From Larimichthys crocea (lineage: Eukaryota; Chordata; Actinopteri; Sciaenidae), in contig NW_020852853.1 of NCBI RefSeq assembly GCF_000972845.2, forward strand, positions 1 to 64,000: a stretch of DNA of 64,000 nucleotides. Direction: 5' to 3'. How positions within the stretch are numbered: the first letter of the stretch is position 1; each line of letters opens with the position of its first letter. Below are positions 13,331-25,100 of the stretch, piece by piece. The position numbers and the translations under genes were made by a program. A model generated the notes under the pieces. That model saw only the letters and a list, made by a program, of their open reading frames with translations, was not told the origin of the DNA and did not search any database.

Positions 13331-15039
13331 TCTTCATGAAGGGAAGTGGGTGACTACATCGTCACCTGAAAACCTTGCCGGCTAGGAAATCCTGGGTTGT
13401 CCCTTCCCTTGAGGGAGTGGGAGGGAAGGAGAAGGAATGTAGTCAACGGATGAGGTTTGGGCAGGATTTCCAGTGAAGGAGGTGTGACTACACCATCAAA
13501 ACCGCGCCGGTTAGGCAAATCCTGACGCTCCCACTCCAGACCACCAGTCACCCCCTTGAGGGAAGAGGGAAGGAGGGGGAGAGGGGGGGCTAGTCCAAGA
13601 GAATGGAAGATGAGAACCAGAAGTGAGGACAGGATGTTCAGTCCAGGGAGGTGTGGACTACACCATCAACCTGAACCATGCCGGCTAGGCAAATCCGGGT
13701 TGGTTACTCTCCTTGAGGGGAGAGGGAAGGAGAAGGAAAGATAAGTCCAGGCGGATGAGGTTTGGGACAGGATATTCAGTAAAGGGAGGTGTGACTACAC
13801 CACACCTAAACCGCGCCGGTTAGGCAAATCCGGCTCTCCCACTCCAGACCACCAGTCAACCACCCCCTTGGGGAAGAGGGAAGGAGGGGGGAGAGGGAGG
13901 GCTAGTCCAGAGAATGGAGATGAGAACCAGAAGTGAGGACAGGATGTTCAGTACAGGGAGGTGTGACTACACCATCACCTGAACCGTGCCGGCTAGGCAA
14001 ATCCTGGTTGTTACTTCCCTTGAGGGGAGAGGGAAGGAGAAGGAAGATAAGTCCAGGCGGATGAGGTTTGGGAGCAGGATATTCAGTAAAGGGAGGTTTG
14101 ACTAAGAACCATCACTAAACCGCGCCGGTTAGCAAATCCTGGCTCTCCCACTCCAGACCACCAATCACCCTCCCCAGGGGGAGAGGGAGGAGGGGAGGGG
14201 AGGGCTAGGATGTGCTAACCGGCGCTTTAGGTGATGGGTAGTCACACCTCCCTTTACTGAATATCCTGCTCCACCAAACCTCATCCGCCTGGACTTATCT
14301 CCTTCTCCTTCCCTCTCCCCTACAAGGGAAGTAACAAACCCAGGAGTGGCCTAGCCGCACGGTTGGTTCAGGTGATGGTGTAGTCACCTCCTTACTGAAC
14401 ATCCTGTCCTCACTTCTGGTTCTCATCTTCCATTTCTCTTGGACCTAGCCCTCCCTCTCCCCCTCCTTCCCCTTCCCTCAGGGGGTTGACTGGTGGTCTG
14501 GAGTGGGAGAGCCAGGATTTGCCTAACCGGCGACGGTTTAGGTGATGGGTGTAGTCTCACACCCCCTTTACTGAATATCCTGCTCCCAACCTGCAGCCGC
14601 CTGGACTTATTCTTCTTCTCCTTCCCTCTCCCCTCCAAGGGAAGTTAACAACCCGGATTTGCCTAAGCCCGGATGGTTCAGGTGATGTGTAGTCACACCT
14701 CCCTGGACTGAACATCCTGTTCCTCACTTCTGGTTCTCACTTCCATCTCTCTGGACTAGCCTACTCCTCCCGCCCCTCCTTCCCTCTTCCCTCAAGGGGG
14801 TGACTGGTGGTCTTGGAGTGGGAGAGTCAGGATTTGCCTAACCGGCGCGGTGTTTTTTGGTGTTAGGTGATGGTGTAGCCACACTCCCTTCACTGATATC
14901 ACTGCTCCCAAACCTCATCCGCTTGACTTAAGCCTCTCCTTCCCGCTCCCTTCAAAGGGAAGGAAACCAGGATTTGCCAGGCCCGGGCACGGTTCAGGTT
15001 GAGATGTAGTCAACACTGTCACTTCCTGAAGATCCTGCT

Positions 15040-16267
15040 TTAAACCGTTGACTTACATTCCCTCTCCCCTTAGGGGTGGGGTGATGGTCCTGACTAGGTC
15101 GCCCCCGTCTCCCTCGCCTTCCCTCTCCCCCACAATGTTATTGGTGGTTGATGGCGTTGGGAGGGGGACACGGGTGTTTGACCGAGTCTGGCGCGGTATG
15201 TATTGTGTAGGTGTAAGACACACCTCCCTTTGCTGAACACCCTGTCCACTTTCTCGCCTTACTTACTGCCTCCTGGGGCGCTCCTCGCTGGTCGTGGTTG
15301 CGTCAATCCGGGGGCCCCCCTATCCGGACACCAGGATGCAAAACGGGGGGTTGGATTGCCTGCGTGACATGCGTCGGCCAGTGCCTTGCCCTTGGCTCCC
15401 TACACCAAACCTTGTGCGTCGTCGGACCGCAAGGGGGGAGTCATTGAGATAGTTCCCCTAACCTAACCCTAACCCTAACCCTAACCCTCATCCGCTTGGT
15501 CTTACCTTCACACTTCTTCCCTCTCCCCTCAAGGGAGAGGACAACCAGGATTTGCCTAGCCGGCACGGTTCAGGTGAGGGTGTAGTCACACCTCCCTTTA
15601 CTGAACATCCTGCCCTCACTCGGGTTCCCATCGTCCCCATCCTCCTCTCTCTCCCTGAAGGGAGGAACAGCCGAGATTTGCCTAACCGGCACGGTTCGGG
15701 TGATGGTAGTCAACCTCCCTGTACTGAACATCCTGTCCTCACGTCTGGTTTCTCACTTCACTCTTCTTCCCTCTCCCCTCAAGGGAGAGGACAACCAGGA
15801 TTTGCCTAGCCGGCACAGTTCAGGTGATGGTGTAGCCACACCTCCCTTTACTGAAGATCCTCCTCAAAATCGTGGACTTACCTTCCCTCTCCCCTTAGGG
15901 GTGGGTTGGATGGTCCTGACCGGGTCGCCCATCTCCCTCGCCTTCCCTCTTCCCTCTAATTGTATTGGTGGGTTGATGGGTTGGGGAGGGGGACACGGGG
16001 TTTGCCGAGTTGGCGCGGTATTGGTGAAGGTGTAGACACACCTCCCTTTGCTGAACACCCTGTCCCCTCTTCTCGACCTTATCTTACCTGCTCCTGGGGC
16101 GCTCCTGCCTGGTCTTGGTGCGGCAATCCTGGGGGCCCCCCATCCGACCCAGGGGTGCAAACGGGGGTGATTGCCTGAGTGACATGCGTCGGCCAGTGCC
16201 TTGCCCTTGGCTCCCTACACCAAACCTTGTGCGTCGTCGGACCGCAAGGGGGGAGTCATTGAATGTT
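15040..16267. repeat. GC-rich core repeat, two units, right arm
   Basis: Mirror of 12,121-13,330; the marker accaaaccttgtgcgtcgtc occurs at about 15,403 and 16,220. Confidence 0.75.
15456..15488 (-). repeat. Telomere-type TTAGGG block, right arm, inner
   Basis: CCCTAA units on the plus strand, the mirror of 12,888-12,920. Further blocks in this arm are at 16,268-16,296 and 16,960-16,978. Confidence 0.88.
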
Positions 16268-16296
16268 CCCCTAACCTAACCCTAACCCTAACCTAC

Positions 16297-17485
16297 CCGT
16301 CTGTGTCTCCTCGAGGCTGTCGGTGTGAAAGCCTAGCCCTAAACCCCTGACCTCTGACCTAACCCGAAAACATGGAAGGAAGAAAAAGAGGGGGGTGCCC
16401 ATAAAAGAAACTGAAATGAAGAGAAGGAAGAAAAAGAGGGGGGTGCCCATTTAAAAGAAACCATATACACTTACCTGAAGCCGTGAAAAAAGGAAAAAAG
16501 CCTAAAGAAAGGAATATACTCACCTGAAACCTGAAAAAAGGAAAAAAGCAAAGACATACTTACCTGAGAGCCGAAAAAGGAAAAAAGGAATAAACCTAAA
16601 TAGAGGAAACATGTACTCTGTCTCGCCTAGTGAAGGACGAATAGATCCGAAAACTGTTTGCAACCAGGCAGAGTAAATAAATAAAGCAACAAACACAGGA
16701 AGTGTTAATTTTTTGAATAATCGCAAAGGCAAACAGGCCTTGCGTTATGGGGGTTACGGGATCAGAAGGTCTGAAACCACGGGGGGAGGGTCTGGTGACA
16801 CGTCTGATGGCCGAGGGCGGAGCACATGTCTGGCCAGTGCATATAAAGGCCGGCTGTGCCGGCCCCTTTCTCTACACCACGCCACACATAACCTGCCAGC
16901 GGCGGCGTGTCTCCTCCTGAGGCTGTCGGTGTGAAAGCCTAGCCCTAACCCCTGACCTCTGACCCTAACCCTAACCCTCAAAACTGGAGGAAGAACAAGA
17001 AGAAGGGGGGTGCCCATAAAGAAATGAAATGGAAGAGAAGGAAGAAAAAGAGGGGGGTGCCTTTAAAGAACACCTATACACTTACCTGAAGCCGGAAAAA
17101 AAACGGGGAAAAAAGCTAAAGAAGGAATATACTCACCCTGAAACCTGAAAAAAGGAAAAAGCCAAAGACTACTTACCTGAGAGCCGGACAAAAAAGGAAA
17201 AAAAAAGGAATAAACCTAAATAGAGGAAACCATGTACTCTGTCTCCGCCTGATGGAAGGACAATAGATCCGAAACTGTTGCAACCAGGCAGAGTAGTACA
17301 TAAATAAGCACAAACCCACGGAAGTGTTATTAATTTTTTTGAACAATCGAAAGGCAAACATGCCTTGCGTTATGGGGGTTCGGGATCAACGGTCCTGAAA
17401 CCACGGGGGGAGGGTCTGGTGACACGTCTGATGGCCGAGGGCGGAGCACATGTCTGGCCAGTGCATTTCTCTACACCACTCACAC
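16297..17485. repeat. Subtelomere-like tandem repeat, about 590-bp unit, two copies, right arm
   Basis: Mirror of 10,903-12,083; the marker ctttctctacaccac recurs at about 16,866 and 17,466. Copies differ by small indels and one has a roughly 20-bp GC-rich insert after the TATA-like sequence. Confidence 0.8.
16841..16848 (+). promoter_or_regulatory. TATA-like element in the subtelomeric repeat
   Basis: ATATAAAG lies between a GC-rich upstream segment and a GC-rich downstream segment (ggccggctgtgccggcccc). The spacing resembles a core promoter that would read away from the palindrome centre. The mirrored sequence is ctttatat at about 11,526-11,533 on the opposite strand. The sister unit at 17,461 lacks it. 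This is purely sequence-based; no transcript is known. Confidence 0.3.
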
Positions 17486-17517
17486 CTAACCCTAACCCTA
17501 ACCCTAACCCTAACCCT
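17486..17517 (-). repeat. Telomere-type TTAGGG block, right arm, outer
   Basis: CCCTAA units on the plus strand (TTAGGG on minus), the mirror of 10,871-10,902; the G-rich strand again points to the palindrome centre. Confidence 0.9.
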
Positions 17518-18120
17518 TGACCAAAGTCCACAGCCCAAGTATTTCTTAAAGCCTGTTTTCGCCTCAGCGCATTCCTCGAAAGTGATTTTGCTTTGTATTT
17601 TTCATAGTTCAGAGTTTTTCTAGTGCTAGATTTTCAGTTCAGCCCTTTGTTTTTCCTCCCTAGGAGTGATTTTTATTTCTTGCCCTTAGATTAGTCTGCC
17701 TCCAGTTTTAGGAGTGATTTGTATTTCTTGCCCTTAGATTAGTCTGCCTCCAGTTTTAGGAGTAATTTTCAGTTTAGCTATTTCTTTATTAGATTAGGTT
17801 ATCCTCCGGCTAGAGCGTCTTTTGTTTGAACCAGTGTTTTCGTAGTCATAGATAGTTTAAGTTGTACTTCCTCCAACTGGAGCAATTATTATTTTGTTAC
17901 CTTCATAGCCGTTTATTTTTCTCTCCTTAGAGCCGTAGTTTTCGTAGCTTTGTCATAGCCTTAGTTTTCATAGCCCATTTTGTTTCATCACTTTGTAAGA
18001 GGCGTACCTTGCTGCCACTCAATAAAGCCTACTGTTTTCTTTTGACACCATCTCTGCAAAAGAGACATGGATTAAACTCTGATAATCTACCTGTGTCCTG
18101 ACTTTATTTCATGTACCCAG
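17518..18120 (+). repeat. LTR-like or terminal repeat sequence with poly(A) signal, right arm
   Basis: Read on the plus strand the block has a T-rich upstream part, a 53-bp direct duplication (ttaggagtgatttttatttc and a second copy) and an AATAAA at about 18,022. That layout could be U3-R of an LTR or the 3' end of a transcript. No flanking target duplication or coding domain was seen, so the identity is uncertain. Confidence 0.4.
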
Positions 18121-19295
18121 CTTCTAAATCTAACTCACAATTTACTGACTCTAACCCTAACCCTTTCCCTACTTCAGTTTGACATAGATGGGTTTGACAT
18201 AGATCAATGACATTTTTCTCTCCTGTCTCTTTTTTACTTTTTTAATATAGTGGTCTCTTTGTCTGCTGGTTTCAAATTTTTATTTGTCATTAATTATATT
18301 ATTTAAATGGAGTCTCACAGGAAGTACTCTTTTCTCCAGTGGACAGTGCAAGTGTGGATCAATTTGTCTCCAAACATATGACTGAATAAATGACTAAAAG
18401 AAAGATTTTTTTATTTTTTTTAATCAGAAATCGACAGTGTCTCAAAGCGGTCAGAAAACATGCAAATATCTTAAAGGTGGGTCAACGTGGACCGGGTCTG
18501 GGTCTGAAGGATCCTGTGGTGGTCTCAGCCTGTGCTAAAGATGTTGGTCCTGAGTGGTTGAGACTTGTGGTCCCTCCTCTGATCCGGGCTGGCAGTACCT
18601 CTTCAGCCAGGTGAGGGGGCTCCGATGTTGACAACATGGGGATTCAGGGTTCAGGTGGTCCAACCCTGACTCATGAAGCCATCTGATTTGACATTGGTAC
18701 TTCCTGACAGCGGTGATGGGTCACATGGGTGACAATCATAAGCTGGAAATAGGAAGTGTTGAAAGGGAAACAGGAAGAACACAAGCTGGCTGGGGTGAGA
18801 AGGAGGAGGCTGAAGATAACAGATGATGAAAATGAAAGAAACACTGAAGTAAAACAGAGACAAGTCCAGACCACCAGAGGGAGCTGCAGGAGATGTTAAG
18901 AACAGGAGATCTGAATTAATTAACCCTGTCATGTGTTTCAGTTTTGAACTTCTGATTAAAACTCATGAACTCACCATTGCTGCTGAAGGAGCTGACAGAC
19001 GTCTTATAGCCATAAACTCTGCAAACAAAACACAATTGACTAATCACAAGTGCACACAGAGACAGGAAGTGATGCTGTTAGCTGAGTGTGCTTTTACTTG
19101 TGTTGGAGGTGGGTGGAGACTCTGAGCTGCAGGTTTAGATATTTCAGATGTTTCAGTTTCAGGAGGCAGGACGAGGACAGCCGGACAGAGGACAGAGCAC
19201 TGACAGAGACATCATTTTGATCACACAGACAGGTAAACACACAAACAGCTAAGGACAAACAGGTGTATTGTACATAAGGACAGTGTTCATACAAG

Positions 19296-20435
19296 CAGTA
19301 CTCGAGTTGAGGGGGGATGGGGAGGGGGGGGGTGCCATCCCCCCTGTGGAGAAAAATGGTCAAAATCATCCCTCTTCTAAAATGGTCATCCCTTCTTATG
19401 TCAGCGGTTTTCAAAGTGTGAGGCGCGCCTCCCTTGGGGGGCGCCAGAGGACTTCAGGGGAGGCGCGGCGGGGGAAAAAAAAAAAAAATCTTACAAAGAT
19501 ATGTGTCTCATCACTGTGCGATGAAAACTCGGAGAGCTAGCCCCCAAAGAGTAGCAACAAAAATCCACAAAACGACACAGTATGTCCAGCGCGAAGAAAC
19601 GCTGCTAATGTCTCCTGCTATGTCTCCTGCTATGTCTCTGCTTTAGTTTGAATCAGTCACGAAGCTCCTGGTTGTTACATAAAGACAAAGAGGCTTTGAC
19701 AGTGAAGTGAGACCTCTTGGTGCGATATACTACCTTTGGGTTTACTTCATTCTGGATCGTCATTGGTGGGTCAAAGGTGAATGTGGGCGGTACTAATAGA
19801 TTCTCCTGACTCTGATTGGTCGACAGGTGACAGGTGTCAATCATCCACACTCTGTGTTGTTTTAGCCTTAGCAGCACCGCTAGCTGCTACCTGCTGCTTC
19901 ATATTCTTTAATACCGCTTGTTTCAAACATCGCGTCGTCTTAAAACTCGAAGTCTTCTTTCCTCCTCCTTAAATTGTGTTTTTTTAAGTGAAGATGTTTT
20001 TTAACAAAAATGTGTTTAAATGTATTTAAATATGTTTAAAAACACACAAAGATGTTAAAAACATACACAAAGTTGTGTTTAAAAAAATATTTGAGCACAT
20101 TCACAAATAAAGATATTTAAAATGTTTTTACAAATATGTTTAAAAAAGATGTGAATGACATGATGTCCATAGTTAAGTGGTTCTTGTTTCTTTCCGATAA
20201 ATAGTATTGTCTTGTGCAGGCCATGCAACTGAGAATGCAAGCTATGAATCAGATGGGATTTAGGATTTGCCATGTCTAGCAAGTCACCCTAAAATTGACT
20301 AGAATGCAGGAAATTGCATCTAAGAAATACAAAATTTCCTGGGGGAGGACCCCCAGACCCCCCTGCTGGAAAATAAGTTACATAAATGAAAAATTTCACC
20401 ATCCCCCCTGGTTTCATTTTACAACTCGACTACTG
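19296..20435. mobile_element. 1.1 kb nonautonomous TIR transposon, right arm
   Basis: Mirror copy of the left-arm element, with cagtactcgagttg at 19,296, caactcgactactg ending at 20,435, and CAAG flanking both ends (19,292-19,295 and 20,436-20,439). Internal sequence includes a poly-A tract at about 19,476. The identical insertion site in both arms shows that the arms derive from one ancestral copy. Confidence 0.7.
19404..19470. mobile_element. hAT-like terminus inside the TIR element, right arm
   Basis: The sequence starting cagcggttttcaaagtgtg and continuing aggcgcgcctcccttgg closely resembles the CAGNGGTTCTCAAA ends of vertebrate hAT elements. The mirror is at about 8,925-8,990. The second hAT end was not located, so the call rests on one terminus. 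Confidence 0.45.
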
Positions 20436-20633
20436 CAAGTGTATTGTACATAAGGACAGTGTGTTCATATAAGTGTATTGTACATAGTAAAGACAGTGTT
20501 CATAAAAGTGTATTGTACATATTAAAGACAGTGTTCATAAAAGTGTATTGTACATAGTGAGGACTGTGTATTCATGCATAAGGACAGTGTTCATGAAGGT
20601 GTATTCTATATAGTGAGGACTGTATTGACTTAC
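20436..20633. repeat. Short minisatellite of about 40 bp, right arm
   Basis: Tandem units with 'gtgtattgtacat' and 'gacagtgttcataaaag'; mirror of 7,781-7,974. A single remnant unit lies on the other side of the TIR element at 19,260-19,295. Confidence 0.75.
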
Positions 20634-20933
20634 AGTCTCTGGATCTTTGGCACCAGTGTCGACACAGTGTGGATAGGATTGTTCTGGATGTTGCTGTGAA
20701 GATAAAAATCAACATGTTGAGTATAAACAGTAATTATGTTTCTTCACAAGGACAAACAAGGACCTTCAGGTATCACAACAGGTGTGAATCATGTAAGAAG
20801 TTTTTGACTCAGTGGTCAGACATGTTGAAGATACCCACATAGTCTGGATTGAAGGATTTCTGATGAAGGAGTTTTCTGGGATGACGGAGATTTCATTATT
20901 CTGAAGGTTCCTGCAGAAAAAAATAATACATTT

Positions 20934-20937
<4 letters not shown>

Positions 20938-20970
<33 letters not shown>
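20938..20970. repeat. GT microsatellite, right arm
   Basis: A GT run between two LRR exons; mirror of 7,441-7,483. Confidence 0.88.
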
Positions 20971-20972
<2 letters not shown>

Positions 20973-21071
20973 TTCTCACAGGTGTCTCAGGTTCTTCAGG
21001 TGTTTGATGGCTGAAGGAAAACTGTTGATCCTGTTGAAGCTCAGATCTCTGCAGAGACACAAAACTTTACA

Positions 21072-21362
21072 TCAACAGTGAAAAAGGAATAGAAACTTTA
21101 TTGATCCCTCAAGGGGAAATTTTTTTCACTTACGTTTTTCTAAAGCATTTTTACCCTAAATACAACCACACACACACAAAGGGCTATAGACATGCAAAAT
21201 GTGGAGTGAGCCCTGAGAGCAGTTGGGGGGCTCAGTAGTTTGTTTTGCTTAAGGGCACCTCAGCAGTGCACAGGAGCTGAACTGTCACCTTTCTAGCTAA
21301 CAGTCCACCTTGGTCCATACTGGACTTGAACAGGGCACCCTAACCTAACTGTTATGTTATGT
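21072..21362 (-). mobile_element. tRNA-derived SINE, right arm
   Basis: Reverse-complement copy of the SINE at 7,065-7,335, at the mirrored position next to the LRR exon 20,980-21,048. Insertion therefore predates, or is shared with, the palindrome. Confidence 0.7.
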
Positions 21363-22042
21363 GTTTTTTGTCCGTCTTTAATTTCTGACTGAAGTCTCTC
21401 TGAATGACGTCCTCCATCTGTCAGCTGTTTCATTACAGAAGATCTGAGCTCGATCATCGGATTGAGCAGCAGTGAACAAGTTTTTTTTTTTTTAAGTTCA
21501 GTTTAGATCAAATTTTGTGTACAATTAATTAAATCAGTCTAAATTTACTAAACCTGTAAATAATGTTAAATTTCAGTGTAATGATTTAGATTTGAAGTGA
21601 CCATAAACTCTATAGTTTCTTTGGCTGCTCGTGACTAAAATTCAATAACTTCTGATGACAAACTCTTCAAATTAAGATTGAGACGAAGAATTTTTATTGT
21701 GACCTCAAAAGTCTTTGATGGACTCAAATGTCTGCTGTGTGTTGGTCTTTAGACGAGAAACAAAGAGACCACAGGCGGATCTATCTTATACAGCTCTACT
21801 TAGTAATTGACCAATCTAGATAAATGCCAGCCAGATGCATTTAAAGTGAAGACACGACCATGAACGTGTATACAGTATACACAGTAAATAGTACACATAA
21901 TACACAGGGTAAGCCACCATATTTATTCAAATAAAAAGCTTTGATAGTCATACAGGGCTGGACGAAGTGTTCACATCCACGAAGGTAGAAATACTTGCCA
22001 AGGTGAAGCCAATTTAAACATTTTGATCTAAATGGTTTTTTT

Positions 22043-22073
<31 letters not shown>

Positions 22074-22115
22074 TATATCTATTATATATATATATTATAT
22101 ATATATATATATATG
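22043..22115. repeat. TA microsatellite, right arm
   Basis: An imperfect alternating TA tract, the mirror of 6,301-6,380. Confidence 0.88.
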
Positions 22116-25100
22116 ACCTAAATGTATAAGAAAGACATGCAAACATGAATATTTTAAGAATAAGTAAAGTAGTGGTAGTAAAGTTTTTTCTTCACCATGA
22201 CAGATGTGACTGATGTAAAACATTTTATAATATTTGCAGTCTTGTATTTTAATTTTTAAACTCAATTAAGTCAAACAAACAAAAAAATAGAGTTCGAATA
22301 AACAAACTTTTGCTGCAGATAATGTATGCGTTTTACTGAGGACAGTGAAGGCAACACATGCACTCTGTAATGGAGGATAATTGAGACCACACACAGTTTG
22401 AACTGGAGCTCATTTAAACAACAAAAACATGCAGATTTTTAGAGGCTGCAGAAAGTTTCTGATCAAACAGGAAAAAGTCAACGCAACTTCAAGGAAATAT
22501 ATTAGATAGATAATAGATAAAATAAATTAATTTGTAAATGTAAATTTGTTCAGTGATGTTTTTGCAGTTTCAGATATCTTTGTTACTGTATTTTTGAATG
22601 TACTATAAAGGTGCTTCATAAATTAAATTTATTATTATTTTTAAAAATGGATCTAAATTATTTGTCTTCATTTTCTGTCTTTAAATGTTGTTTTGTCATA
22701 CTCTTTTTTTCAGGAGAAATAATTCAGTTAGTTAACTTTTATTATATCAGGATTAGCAAATAATCAAGATTGAGAAGGAAAAGATTCTTCTGAACATAAA
22801 CAGTCGTTTGTATTGTAACATGAATAAAATCATTCTTATTAATTTCACAACAGTTATTTAATCCACACGAGGAATTATTATTGTTCAAAAACTTTAACAA
22901 TTGTTATAACTGTAACAATAATATTTAAGGTCTGACTTACAGAGTCACCAGGTTGTACAGTCCATCAAAGCTCCTCCGGCCCACAGAGGTGATAAGGTTG
23001 TTATGGAGATGTCTTCAGAAAATAAATGAAAAAAACAAACATTGAAAGTGAACATCACATTATTCTTCTCCATCTTTTAACTTGTGTGTAAACTTAATTT
23101 CCCAGAGTTCACCTGTCAGTCAAAACTGATGTCTTGTTCTGTTTAATATCTGTTGGAAATCCACCAGCAACTAAAGACTGGATGTGTTAAACCACAAACC
23201 CAATTGAGTACGGGACACACTCTGGGGCTGATCAACCCCAGCGGGCCATCCTCTGGTGAGGGTGTCTAGTGAACACCCTATGATCCTGAGGTCCACTACT
23301 GATGATGTGTCTTGAAATTTTCACAAAAATATAACCTATATTCAATTTAACAATTTTATGTCAAGCTTATTTTAATTTCAGTTTTATCTAAACCAAAATT
23401 GAGTTAATAAAAGAATACAGTAATATTTAAACATTTTCCTTTTCAGTGGTTAGATGATGGTTTGGGTTGAAAGCTGAAAATTAGCAGCTGACTGAGAAGA
23501 ACAAATCACAATAACAATGTTAATATGAATGTTAACTAAAAAGTTTTCCACATTTGACAGAAAAGAAAACACAAAGGTGTGTTCAGTCAATTTTATAGTC
23601 CAATTAGTTTAGTTCAGTAGTCTAGTTTAATAAGATCAAGTCTGGATGCTGGTCCTGGATGACGGTCATCTGTTTTAAAAGTCATCACTCACAGCACCAT
23701 CAGCTGGTGAAGGGCAGCAAACGCTCGGTCAGGGATGTAGCTGATGTTGTTGAGGGCCAGTGTCAGAGCCTGCAGTGCCATCAGGTGACTCAAAGGAAGA
23801 ACAGGAATCTCCATCAGGATGTTATCATCCAACCACAGGTAACGCAGAGACGACAGGCCTTTAAATGAGGAGGCTGGTAGGCAGGACAGGAAGTTTGCAT
23901 CCAGATGTCTGAAAGACAATAGAGGAGGTACTCTGCAGATTAATTATAATAATTTAATAAATTCAATTAATTATAATTATTATTACAGGTCAAGATAAAA
24001 CATAATTGATCCAGGGGGCAATTAACAAACTAGCAGTGGTCTATTAAGTCATAGAAATTAAACATTAAAGTGAAGAACACATGAATGTTTTCCTATAATT
24101 ATTATAATATAATTAGTTGATTCTCTATAATTATATACTAATTTTAAAAAACATTATTATTATTATTATTATTATTATTCTGCACGGTGTGACAAAGTGG
24201 GTGAGACAATTTGCTCAGGTTTGTTTGTGTTTTGTATTATGTTTGCGTTTAAAAATTAAAAAATAAAAATTCAAAACTCAATTATTGCTAAATTTAGTTT
24301 TACTTTATTAATTTATTCCTTGTCATAAGTTAAATTAACACTTCATTTTGTTACATACCATACTCACCATGTGGTCAGAGACAAAAGGAAGAAGTGCTGC
24401 AACACTTCCTGTATTTATACTCTAGCTGACATGATTGGGTGACTGGTCATTGGACTAGTCCAAGTGATTGGGGGTTAGGTGAATTAGTATGTATATATGT
24501 ATTATTTAGGTTTATTTGTTATTTCATTTATGTATGGTTGAAATGTTGATTAATGGTAAAATAAAGGTAAGAGTCTTTTTACTGTAAACGGTGTGAATAT
24601 AACTGTAAACTGTAAACTAACTAAAAATTTGGAAGTTTTGGTCAATGGTCAATGGTACAGCCAGAGAGGTAACACCAGGTGAAATTACTATTTAAGTAGC
24701 TCTTTGTCCATCAGGGAGTACAGAGAGAATAAAGAGAACAAAGTGAACGTAGTGAACATCGTGATGTACATGTGATATTAGTTGTAGTTTTCATTGTTAT
24801 AAGTTGAGTTTTATTGAGTTCAACTGTTTAGTTCTCTTTTTTGTTTTGTATATGTTTTGCTACACGTTAACCTGGATGCACTTTGTTTTGTAACTAAACA
24901 GACTGAATAAATAAATAAATACGAAAGATCCTGTAAATAAAGCATACTTTAAACTCTAACAAGTTAAGTTTTATTTTTGAGGTTAGAATGCTGAAATGTA
25001 CCAGACCAGGATCAGACCAGGTGTTTTAGTTGTAGCCATCTGTTCTTGTTGTTTCTCTCCATCATGGAGGTCCTCACATTCTTTGGCAGCATGGTATCAT

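Larger units (their letters stand above)
1..14170. repeat. Left arm of a giant imperfect palindrome
   Basis: The left arm is the reverse complement of about 14,171-28,320, with paired positions summing to roughly 28,320-28,410. Matched landmarks are the LGR first exon (349-535 with 27,789-27,973), the LRR exon (about 4,490-4,715 with 23,693-23,908), the SINE (about 7,065-7,335 with 21,072-21,362), the TIR element (7,975-9,097 with 19,296-20,435) and telomere-like blocks (10,871-10,902 with 17,486-17,517). Differences from the right arm are dense and are largely one- or two-base insertions and deletions, including in coding exons and splice sites. The outer end of the arm is not seen, because base 1 already pairs with about 28,320. 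Confidence 0.93.
12530..15870. repeat. Minisatellite of about 150-165 bp spanning the palindrome centre
   Basis: Units carry aggatgttcagtaaaggg, gtgtgactacaccatcacc, ccgtgccggctaggcaaatc and a purine-rich ttgaggggagagggaagga. Left of about 14,170 they read this way on plus; right of it they read as the reverse complement. There are roughly nine or ten degenerate units per side, and the GC-rich core units interrupt them. Confidence 0.82.

Noticed and set aside
18390..19125. Frames near the inner end of the LGR fragment that might be its hinge or further exons
   Set aside because: Weak resemblance only (a KTSVSSFSS-like stretch); frames contain stops and the match to LGR hinges is not convincing.
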